Shown here: positions 33,985 to 39,667 of the stretch, in pieces | Layout: every line of letters begins with the position of its first letter | Position numbering within the stretch: the first letter of the stretch is position 1 | Source: a virus | Direction: 5' to 3' (one strand) | Virus record (IMG/VR): IMGVR_UViG_3300006077_000579 | Span: 1 to 39,667 of that record | DNA length: 39,667 nucleotides | The notes under the pieces: model-generated | The model's input: only the letters and a program-made list of their open reading frames with translations | What the model was told of the DNA's origin: nothing | Database searches by the model: none | Program-made: the position numbers and the translations under genes

Positions 33985-34308
33985 ATGTTACGAAATATTG
34001 TAGAAAATATAGATGAAAACCAAAACGCTGGATATTCAATGATGGATGGTTTCTTTGATAGAAGTAATTACAAAGTAGGAAAAACATTAAATGTTGGGGA
34101 AATTTGGGGTGAAGAAGATTATCCTGATGATGTTGTAATTGTTTTCGATGATAAGGAAAAGGTTAGAGTAGGAATAGCTGGAAAAACAAGAATAGTTCGA
34201 ACATTAAAAGATGGCATAACACTATTGAAAACGAGTTATGGTATAAAGATAAATTTAAAAGATGAATTTTTTCTTAAATTTTTAGATTTAACTGGATTAT
34301 CAATTTAA
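33985..34308 (+). CDS. Unknown 107-residue protein before terminator
   Basis: Follows the Lys-rich gene by 16 bases with ribosome site AGGGGATAAA. The sequence is mixed alpha/beta (YKVGKTLNVGEIWGEEDYP, VVIVFDDKEKVRVGIAGKT, YGIKINLKDEFFLKFLD) and is globular, with no motif I recognise. A strong intrinsic terminator begins 6 bases after the stop, so it ends its transcript. Confidence 0.8.
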   Translation: MLRNIVENIDENQNAGYSMMDGFFDRSNYKVGKTLNVGEIWGEEDYPDDVVIVFDDKEKVRVGIAGKTRIVRTLKDGITLLKTSYGIKINLKDEFFLKFLDLTGLSI

Positions 34309-34313
34309 TTCAA

Positions 34314-34358
34314 ATTTGACACCTTAAGCCTTAAGCTTAGGGTGTTGAATGTTTTTTT
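34314..34358 (+). terminator. Intrinsic terminator after gene at 33985
   Basis: A 16-bp stem (34314-34329 with 34335-34350, three G-U pairs, core ACACC/GGTGT and TAAGC/GCTTA) closes a 5-base loop CTTAA. It is followed by G and seven T (34352-34358). This is the clearest terminator in the window. It separates the replication block from the acidic-protein genes, which have their own promoters. Confidence 0.8.
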
Positions 34359-34407
34359 AAAATACTTATTTCAGGCGTTTTTAAAAAACATTCTCATTTA
34401 AGTAAAT

Positions 34408-34429
34408 GTTAAGTTTAATTAGGTATAAT
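34408..34429 (+). promoter_or_regulatory. Promoter cassette copy 1
   Basis: GTTAAG (34408-34413), 10 bases, TATAAT (34424-34429). It is part of a segment (34387-34463) that recurs almost unchanged at 35347-35420 and includes the ribosome site ACAAGG. It drives the acidic gene at 34461. Confidence 0.7.
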
Positions 34430-34460
34430 ATACTTATAAATTTAATACAAGGATAAAAAA

Positions 34461-34958
34461 ATGGCTTTTGATAGAAGTAAATGGGATATAGGTGGAGTTG
34501 TGAATACGGATAAAAAAATGAGTCAAGATTTAAGTGATTTGCGTGGTGAGGCTGTTTTTTCTGGAGAAATAAGCAGTTGGTCTATTTCTGGAAATGAAAA
34601 CAGATGTGGTATTGCTGCTGTAGCTGATGTTTCTGAGGATGTAGTTGCTATTGCTGGTATTGCTGCTGCTGTAGCTGATGTTTCTGGGAATGTTTCTGAG
34701 GATGTTTCTGTGGGTGTAGCTGATGTGGTTGCTGGTGCTGTTGATGTGGCTGCTGGTGTAGCTATAGCTGGTGCAGTTGCTGATGTGGTTGCTGGTGTAG
34801 ATATAGCTGATACAGTTTCTGATGTAGTTTCTGATGTAGTTTCTGATGATATTGCTGATTTTCTTGACGAAGTAGTTGATGAAATTGGAGACGATATTGG
34901 TGATTACCTTGATGATGTCTTTGACGAAGTATCTGATATTGTTTCGGATATTTTTTAA
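34461..34958 (+). CDS. Acidic Ala/Val/Asp-rich low-complexity protein A
   Basis: The 165-residue protein has three parts. The N-terminus has LRGEAVFSGEISSWSISGNE, whose FSGEISSWSIS matches the FNGDISxWDVS half of a DUF285 repeat. The middle (about 55-125) is built of short Val-Ala-Asp-Gly blocks (VADVVAGAVDVAAGVAIAGA) that look like slippage-prone triplet and hexamer repeats. The acidic C-terminus (DDIGDYLDDVFDEVSDIVSD) is shared with the gene at 35015. There is no signal peptide. The strongly acidic character could mimic DNA or act as a chaperone-like or assembly protein; no evidence decides. It has its own promoter and lies just before the second repeat array. Confidence 0.85.
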   Translation: MAFDRSKWDIGGVVNTDKKMSQDLSDLRGEAVFSGEISSWSISGNENRCGIAAVADVSEDVVAIAGIAAAVADVSGNVSEDVSVGVADVVAGAVDVAAGVAIAGAVADVVAGVDIADTVSDVVSDVVSDDIADFLDEVVDEIGDDIGDYLDDVFDEVSDIVSDIF

Positions 34959-35014
34959 AACATTCTCATTTAAATAAAGAGTAGAAATAGAAAAATAGAA
35001 ATAAAGGTAAAAAA

Positions 35015-35344
35015 ATGACTTATAATTTAAATGATTTTCGTGGTGAAATTATTTTTTCTGGAGAAATAAGCAAATGGGATATTTCTGGGAATAAAGTAGC
35101 CAATGTGGTTGATGATGCGGTTGATGATGCACTTACCGTTGCAGGTATAGTTGCAGGTGTGACTGGCGTTGCCAGTGTTTCTGTTGCTGGTGTTTCTGAG
35201 AATGAAGCTGAGATAACCGATTCAGCTGATGTTGCTGATTTAGTTGCTAGTGTGGTTGGTATTGGAAGTTCAATTGATGATATTGGTGATTTCCTTGGAG
35301 ATGCCTTTGGCGAAGTATCTGATATTGTTTCGGATATTTTTTAA
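35015..35344 (+). CDS. Acidic Val/Ala/Asp-rich low-complexity protein B
   Basis: A 109-residue paralogue of the protein at 34461. It has the same N-terminal module (FRGEIIFSGEISKWDISGN, even closer to a DUF285 repeat) and the same C-terminus (DDIGDFLGDAFGEVSDIVSD), joined by a shorter, different Val-Ala-Gly middle. The ends are conserved while the middle changes in length and sequence, so selection seems to act on the ends. It is 56 bases downstream of its paralogue with ribosome site AAAGGT and no clear promoter of its own, so it is likely co-transcribed. Confidence 0.85.
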   Translation: MTYNLNDFRGEIIFSGEISKWDISGNKVANVVDDAVDDALTVAGIVAGVTGVASVSVAGVSENEAEITDSADVADLVASVVGIGSSIDDIGDFLGDAFGEVSDIVSDIF

Positions 35345-35346
35345 AA

Positions 35347-35368
35347 AACATTTACTTAAGTAAATGTT
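35347..35368. promoter_or_regulatory. 22-bp perfect palindrome overlapping promoter cassette 2
   Basis: AACATTTACTTAAGTAAATGTT is perfectly self-complementary and begins 2 bases after the preceding stop codon. Its right end runs into the TTAAG of the promoter. The matching place in cassette 1 (34387) keeps only the right half. A dimeric repressor site is plausible; an mRNA 3' hairpin for the gene ending at 35344 is the alternative. Confidence 0.55.
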
Positions 35369-35387
35369 AAGTTTAATTAGGTATAAT
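35366..35387 (+). promoter_or_regulatory. Promoter cassette copy 2
   Basis: GTTAAG (35366-35371), 10 bases (TTTAATTAGG), TATAAT (35382-35387). The bases from AAATGTTAAG to TATACTTA are identical to cassette 1. It drives the gene at 35418 and perhaps the repeat array beyond it. Confidence 0.7.
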
Positions 35388-35417
35388 ATACTTAAAAATT
35401 TAATACAAGGTAAAAAA

Positions 35418-35750
35418 ATGAAAATAGAAAGAGATTTATACGGTGCTGATGCTGATGGTAACAGAGGCATAGATGTGGTTTCGGTTGAACTTGATGATAG
35501 TCCTGAAGAAAGAGAGGAAATTGTTGAGAAAATATATGAAACTTTTTTAGACGGTAGAGTTTCTGGAACAGTTGAAATTGAATTAGAGGGTTATGATGTT
35601 GAAGTATATATTGAGGATTACCTTGACGAATTAAAAGAAAGCGTTTTGAACGACGGTGACGCACCAATTGAGAGTATAGAATTTTTGGCTGAAGAGCTTG
35701 ATGATGATAACTTGGTGGAGGAGTTCAAATTAAGAAATCACATTTTATAA
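35418..35750 (+). CDS. Unknown acidic 110-residue protein
   Basis: Start taken at ATG 35418 after ACAAGG. An in-frame ATG at 35364 lies inside the promoter. The protein is very acidic (LDDSPEEREEIVEKIYETFL, VEIELEGYDVEVYIEDYLDE) and looks globular alpha/beta. It does not share the SGEIS module of the two proteins before it. The DUF285 gene at 35751 begins at the very next base, so the two are in one operon. Not recognised; acidic phage proteins of this size include DNA mimics and anti-restriction proteins, but that is only a possibility. Confidence 0.82.
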   Translation: MKIERDLYGADADGNRGIDVVSVELDDSPEEREEIVEKIYETFLDGRVSGTVEIELEGYDVEVYIEDYLDELKESVLNDGDAPIESIEFLAEELDDDNLVEEFKLRNHIL

Positions 35751-36887
35751 ATGAATGATGAAATAAAAATGAAAACAACAAAAATTATAGCAACAGACAA
35801 AACAATAAAAATAATTGTTGAAGATGAAATTAAAAGGCTTGGGATTAGAGCTGATTTTAATCATATTGATGTTAGTAGTGTAACTGATTTTTCAAGATTA
35901 TTCCAAAGGAGATATTTCTATGGTAATATATCTAAATGGAATGTATCAAATGCTATTAATATGGAAGCTATGTTCGCATCTAGTGATTTCAATGGGAATA
36001 TATCTGATTGGAATGTTAGTAGGGTAGAAAATATGGAGGATATGTTTTATGGTAGTGGTTTCAACGGAAATATATCTGAGTGGGATGTTGGGAATGTAAA
36101 ATATATGTGTCATATGTTTGCAGATAGTGAATTTAATAAAGACATTTCTAAGTGGAATGTATCTAGTGTAAAAAGTATGTTTGGTATGTTCTCATTTAGC
36201 GATTTTAGTCAATCAGAAATATGTGATTGGAATGTTAGTAATGTTAAAAGTATGGAGGATATGTTTTATGGTAGTAAATTCAACAGAGATATATCTGAGT
36301 GGAACGTATCTAATGTAACTAATATGAGCAAAATGTTCTATAATAGTAAATTCAAAAAAGATATTTCTAAGTGGGACGTGTCTAAAGTAACTGATATGAG
36401 TAATATGTTTGGGGATAGCGTTTTTAATAAAGATATTTCTCAATGGGATGTGTCAAAAGTAACAAATATGTGTGCAATGTTTTGCTCTAGTAAATTCAAT
36501 CAAGATATTTCTGAGTGGGATGTATCTAGCGTAACGAATATGAAAAGTTTGTTTTTAGAAAGCATATTTGATGGTGATATTTCTCAATGGAATGTGTCTA
36601 ATGTAATCTTTATGAACCTTATGTTTGCTTATAGTGATTTTAATAAAGACATTTCTCAATGGGATGTATCTAGTGTAAAAGAAATGAACTCTATGTTTTC
36701 AAATAGTAAATTCAATAAAGACATTTCTGGTTGGAATGTTAGGAATGTAACTGATATGGGACATATGTTTGAAAACGCTTATTTTACTGGAAACTTATCT
36801 CAATGGAATGTAAAAAATGTAAAATTTTTCCAAGACATTTATAAAGATTGTCCCATAAAATTTATGTTGAAATCAAGGCTTATTTAA
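35751..36887 (+). CDS. DUF285/BspA-like repeat protein 20
   Basis: At 378 residues this is the longest single-header member. It has a header without the FKQIL part (MKTTKIIATDKTIKIIVEDEI), with LGIRADFNHIDVSSVTDF, and about 13 repeats. One unit (SDFSQSEICDWNVSN) carries an extra residue. The tail is degenerate (KDCPIKFMLKSRLI). It begins the right-hand array and is directly joined to the acidic gene upstream, so it shares promoter cassette 2. Confidence 0.92.
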   Translation: MNDEIKMKTTKIIATDKTIKIIVEDEIKRLGIRADFNHIDVSSVTDFSRLFQRRYFYGNISKWNVSNAINMEAMFASSDFNGNISDWNVSRVENMEDMFYGSGFNGNISEWDVGNVKYMCHMFADSEFNKDISKWNVSSVKSMFGMFSFSDFSQSEICDWNVSNVKSMEDMFYGSKFNRDISEWNVSNVTNMSKMFYNSKFKKDISKWDVSKVTDMSNMFGDSVFNKDISQWDVSKVTNMCAMFCSSKFNQDISEWDVSSVTNMKSLFLESIFDGDISQWNVSNVIFMNLMFAYSDFNKDISQWDVSSVKEMNSMFSNSKFNKDISGWNVRNVTDMGHMFENAYFTGNLSQWNVKNVKFFQDIYKDCPIKFMLKSRLI

Positions 36888-36938
36888 AGAAAATATAATT
36901 TACATATAAATTTGGAAATACAAAAAAAAAGGAAAAAG

Positions 36939-37805
36939 ATGAGTGAATTTAAACAAAAATCAGAGAGCGTTAGAAATGAAACTAAGACAATTTTAGCAAC
37001 TGATGTAACAATAAAAGAGATAGTTGAAGATGAAATAAAAAAGTTAGGTAATGAAGCTGATTTAAATCACATCGATGTGTTTGAAGTAACTGATATGTTT
37101 GGATTATTCTCTTTTTCAAAATTCAACGGAGATATATCTCAATGGGATGTCTCCAAAGTAACAAATATGAGAGAGATGTTTCGCGAAAGTAAATTCAACG
37201 GAGATATATCTCAATGGAACGTTAGAAATGTAACTTTAATGGGTTCTATGTTTTGTGGAAGTAAATTCAACGGAGATATATCTGGTTGGGACGTATCTAA
37301 TGTTGAAGAAATGGATTTTATGTTCTTTCAAAGCATCTTCAACGGAGATATTTCTGAGTGGAACGTGTCTGGTGTAAAAGAGGGTATGGTGGGTATGTTT
37401 GCTCGTAGTGAATTTAATCAGGATATTTCCAAATGGAATGTTTCAAATGTAACTCATATGTCTAATATGTTTAGTTATAGCGTATTTAATCAGGATATTT
37501 CCGAATGGAACACAAATAAAGTGGAATGTATGGGTCATATGTTTTGTAATAGTGCTTTCAATCAAGATATATCTCAATGGGATGTGTCAAAAGTAACAAA
37601 TATGTGGGGAATGTTTCAAGATAGTAAATTCAATAAAGATATTTCTCAATGGGATGTATCAAATGTAAAAGATATAAGCAGTATGTTTAAAAATAGTGAA
37701 TTTAACGGAGATATATCTCAATGGAACATCATCAATGTTAGTAATTTTCGAGGCATATTTCACAAATGCACAATAAAAGATGAATTTAAGCCAAGATTGA
37801 AATAA
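36939..37805 (+). CDS. DUF285/BspA-like repeat protein 21
   Basis: The start is ATG 36939 after AAAAGGAAAAAG, giving 288 residues. A TTG at 36912 in frame would place the ribosome site inside. Header [33 protein letters not shown] (Ser to Phe), nine repeats and tail HKCTIKDEFKPRLK. One unit has an inserted residue pair (SGVKEGMVGMF). The last 50 bases of gene and spacer (37784-37833) recur exactly at 38788. Confidence 0.92.
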   Translation: MSEFKQKSESVRNETKTILATDVTIKEIVEDEIKKLGNEADLNHIDVFEVTDMFGLFSFSKFNGDISQWDVSKVTNMREMFRESKFNGDISQWNVRNVTLMGSMFCGSKFNGDISGWDVSNVEEMDFMFFQSIFNGDISEWNVSGVKEGMVGMFARSEFNQDISKWNVSNVTHMSNMFSYSVFNQDISEWNTNKVECMGHMFCNSAFNQDISQWDVSKVTNMWGMFQDSKFNKDISQWDVSNVKDISSMFKNSEFNGDISQWNIINVSNFRGIFHKCTIKDEFKPRLK

Positions 37806-37833
37806 GTGCATAAATAAGAAAGGAATAAGATGG
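37784..37833 (+). repeat. 50-bp exact spacer repeat, copy 1
   Basis: ATTTAAGCCAAGATTGAAAT and the following 30 bases, through the ATG and one G of the next gene, are identical to 38788-38837, 1004 bases downstream. It spans tail, stop, spacer, ribosome site and start codon, that is, a complete inter-gene joint. Confidence 0.9.
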
Positions 37834-38762
37834 AATTTAAACAAATGCTAGAGAGCGTTAGAAATGAACCTGAAACAATTTTAGCTTCAAATAAAACAAT
37901 TAAAGATATTGTTGAAGATGAAATAAAAAAGTTAGGTAATGAAGCTGATTTAAATCACATCGACGTTAGTAAAGTAACTGATTTTTCAAGATTATTTAAA
38001 AAAAGAGATTTCAATGGAAATATATCTAAATGGAATGTCTCAAATGCTACTGATATGGAGGGGATGTTCTCATCTAGTAAATTCAACGGAGATATTTCTG
38101 AGTGGGATGTATCAAATGTTATTAGTATGGAGGATATGTTTTATAAAAGTAAATTTAATCAAGACATTTCAAAATGGAATGTGTCTAATGTAGCGTATAT
38201 GTGTTTTATGTTTTCAGAGAGCGTATTCAATGAAAACATATCTAATTGGAACGTGTCTAATGTAAAAGATATGTTTAATATGTTCTCCTCAAGCGTTTTC
38301 AATAAGGACATATCTGAATGGTGTGTCAGAAATGTTATTAGTATGGAGAAAATGTTTTATAAAAGTAAATTCAACGGAGATTTATCTGGGTGGGATGTTT
38401 CAAAAGTATTCAATATGAGTGAAATGTTCCATAAAAGTAAATTCAATAAAGACATTTCTCAATGGAACGTATCTAATGTAAAAAATATGTGCTTTATGTT
38501 TTCAAATAGTGTATTCAATAAAGACATTTCTCGATGGAACGTATCTAATGTAAAAAATATGTGGGGCATGTTTTATAAGAGTAAATTTAATAGCGATATA
38601 TCTCAATGGAATTTATCACATATAACTGATATAGGAAGTATATTTGAAAATAGTGAATTTAATCAAGACATTTCTAATTGGAATGTATCCCACATAAGAT
38701 TTCATAATAATGCATTTAAAAATTGCAAAATAAAAGATGAATTTAAACCTAAATTTAAATGA
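37830..38762 (+). CDS. DUF285/BspA-like repeat protein 22
   Basis: A 310-residue protein with header MEFKQMLESVRNEPETILA, the variant SKVTDFSRLF first unit shared with the gene at 35751, about 10 repeats and tail KNCKIKDEFKPKFK. Units WNVSNVKNMCFMFSNSVF and WNVSNVKNMWGMF are adjacent near-duplicates. The start codon lies at the end of the exact 50-bp repeat, so this joint is the donor or recipient of the copy at 38788. Confidence 0.92.
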   Translation: MEFKQMLESVRNEPETILASNKTIKDIVEDEIKKLGNEADLNHIDVSKVTDFSRLFKKRDFNGNISKWNVSNATDMEGMFSSSKFNGDISEWDVSNVISMEDMFYKSKFNQDISKWNVSNVAYMCFMFSESVFNENISNWNVSNVKDMFNMFSSSVFNKDISEWCVRNVISMEKMFYKSKFNGDLSGWDVSKVFNMSEMFHKSKFNKDISQWNVSNVKNMCFMFSNSVFNKDISRWNVSNVKNMWGMFYKSKFNSDISQWNLSHITDIGSIFENSEFNQDISNWNVSHIRFHNNAFKNCKIKDEFKPKFK

Positions 38763-38782
38763 TAAAAACAAAAAGAAATAAG

Positions 38783-38809
38783 ATGGGATTTAAGCCAAGA
38801 TTGAAATAA
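38783..38809 (+). pseudogene. Header-to-tail deletion product (MGFKPRLK)
   Basis: A ribosome site and ATG begin MGFK, the start of a long header, and pass straight into KPRLK and a stop, the end of the gene at 36939. All repeats are gone. The junction is the shared ATTTAA. The rest of the spacer and the next start follow unchanged. This is the clean scar of a whole-gene deletion between header and tail. Confidence 0.75.
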
Positions 38810-38837
38810 GTGCATAAATAAGAAAGGAATAAGATGG
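38788..38837 (+). repeat. 50-bp exact spacer repeat, copy 2
   Basis: Identical to 37784-37833. Here the left edge falls inside the nine-codon deletion remnant and the right edge at the start of the gene at 38834. Confidence 0.9.
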
Positions 38838-39364
38838 GATTAAAGGAAATGTTAGGGTTTGCGGAATATATACCTAAGACAATTATTGTTTGTGATAAAA
38901 CAATAAAAATAATTGTTGAAGATGAAATAAAAAAGCTAGGTAATAAAGCTGATTTAAATCATATTGATGTGTCTAAAGTAACTAGTATGTGTGGCGTATT
39001 CTCTCATTCCAAATTCAACGGAGATATTTCAAAGTGGAATGTCTCTAATGTTACTGATATGCTTCTTATGTTTAATTATAGTTCATTCAATGGAGATATT
39101 TCTGAGTGGAATGTATCAAATGTAACTGATATGACAATAATGTTTTGTGGAAGTAAATTCAACGGAGATATTTCTAAGTGGAATGTTTCAAATGTATCTA
39201 ATATGTGGGGAATGTTTCATTCAAGTAAATTCAACGGAAATATATCTGAGTGGGATGTTTCAAATGTAACTGATATGCGTAATATGTTTTGTGAAAGTAA
39301 ATTCAATCAAGATATATCTCAATGGGATGTATCAAATGTACAATCCCATAAAGACGCATTTTAA
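38834..39364 (+). CDS. DUF285/BspA-like repeat protein 23, tail cut off by a stop codon
   Basis: A 176-residue protein with header [38 protein letters not shown] and five repeats, ending VQSHKDAF. The expected tail continues in the same frame after the TAA (KCKTKNEFKPKFKIWD, stop at 39413-39415). Compared with the gene at 37830, TTTAAAAATTGC has become TTTTAAAAATGC, which turns Lys-Asn into stop-Lys. The tail was lost by a small local change. Confidence 0.88.
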   Translation: MGLKEMLGFAEYIPKTIIVCDKTIKIIVEDEIKKLGNKADLNHIDVSKVTSMCGVFSHSKFNGDISKWNVSNVTDMLLMFNYSSFNGDISEWNVSNVTDMTIMFCGSKFNGDISKWNVSNVSNMWGMFHSSKFNGNISEWDVSNVTDMRNMFCESKFNQDISQWDVSNVQSHKDAF

Positions 39365-39415
39365 AAATGCAAAACAAAAAATGAATTTAAACCAAAATTC
39401 AAAATATGGGATTAG

Positions 39416-39667
39416 TCCTCTAAATTAAAAACTCAAAGGGAGATTTTTGTACATCTTCCCTCTTCTTAAATGTTTAACGAAACAAATCTTCAAGTTAAAC
39501 AATTCCTCCAAATAAAAACAAACCTTTTAAATGAAATTTTTCTATTGCCCCAACTAAATTTATTTTTATAAAACAAATATAAAAGGGGTTTTTTATTTTT
39601 CTTATTATATATTAGAATACACTTTTTTATTTTTCTTATTATATATTAGAATACACTTTTTTATTTT
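39416..39667. other. Non-coding end of window
   Basis: No frame with a credible start is seen on either strand after the last tail relic. The segment holds a weak hairpin (AGGGAGAT at 39437-39444 with ATCTTCCCT at 39453-39461, one bulge). This is better oriented as a terminator for leftward transcription, since T-rich sequence follows it on the minus strand. A 34-bp tandem repeat starts at 39589. Confidence 0.5.
39589..39667. repeat. 34-bp tandem repeat at window edge
   Basis: The unit TTTTTTATTTTTCTTATT, continuing ATATATTAGAATACAC, occurs at 39589 and 39623 without a mismatch, and the third copy begins at 39657 and is cut by the window. On the minus strand each unit gives TGTATTCTAATATATAATAA, which contains a -10-like TATAAT, so the array could hold serial leftward promoters. 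A replication or packaging-related AT-rich iteron is another possibility. Confidence 0.8.

Noticed and set aside
35364-35417. ATG 35364 as start of the acidic gene
   Set aside because: The added 18 codons would lie inside the promoter cassette; ATG 35418 has the proper ribosome site.
1-39667. tRNA or other structured RNA genes
   Set aside because: No cloverleaf-like GC-rich stretch, GTTCRANYC-type loop or terminal CCA context was seen by eye; a covariance-model search would be needed to exclude them fully.

Overview
The window looks like part of a T4-type (straboviral-like) myophage genome that infects an epsilonproteobacterium, most likely Campylobacter. It is very AT-rich and every convincing gene is on the + strand. 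The central genes are recognisable T4-type replication and recombination proteins: UvsW, NrdA/NrdB, gp47/gp46, gp44/gp62 and gp41. Seven intergenic sites carry TTTAAG-like, then 10-11 bases, then TATAAT. This resembles the published Campylobacter sigma70 pattern (a TTTAAGT-type upstream element with no classical -35), which is the main sequence clue to the host. From memory, group II Campylobacter phages (CP220/CP21 type) were reported to have genome modules separated by long repeat regions; this window fits that description, but I could not check it.

Layout. (1) 1-17,490: a tandem array of 19 genes made almost entirely of a 24-residue (72-bp) BspA-like/DUF285 repeat with a core close to [24 protein letters not shown]. 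Each gene has a short conserved helical N-terminal header (TIxxIVxxEIxxLG then ADLNHIDVS) and usually a short tail (IKPEFKPNF). None has a signal peptide. Headers, tails and intergenic spacers recur in several near-identical types. Scattered header and tail relics, frameshifts and one double-header fusion show that the array is recombining. (2) 17,558-24,354: uvsW, a possible SLOG-fold protein, nrdA interrupted by a 138-residue mini-intein placed exactly at the catalytic thiyl cysteine, a 24-residue membrane peptide, nrdB and a DUF488 protein. (3) 24,364-33,604: a GIY-YIG nuclease that seems to start with AUA, gp47, gp46, small unknown genes, clamp-loader gp44 and gp62 (with a duplicated gp62 N-terminus just upstream), a DHH phosphoesterase and helicase gp41. 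(4) 33,666-35,750: a Lys-rich protein, an unknown protein, a strong intrinsic terminator, and three small acidic proteins. Two of these are paralogues that begin with half a DUF285 repeat, and two of the three lie behind near-identical promoter cassettes. (5) 35,751-39,415: a second DUF285 array of four genes with more recombination scars. (6) 39,416-39,667: non-coding, ending in a 34-bp tandem repeat that runs off the window.

How it fits together. The middle block supplies dNTP synthesis (NrdAB), recombination-dependent replication and end processing (UvsW, gp46/47), clamp loading (gp44/62) and fork unwinding (gp41). The flanking arrays, about 200 repeat units in all, are ideal substrates for recombination by that same machinery. 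My preferred reading is that the arrays form a recombination-driven reservoir of variable solenoid proteins of unknown target, made inside the cell from host-type promoters. The architecture and the scars are visible in the sequence; the function is inference.
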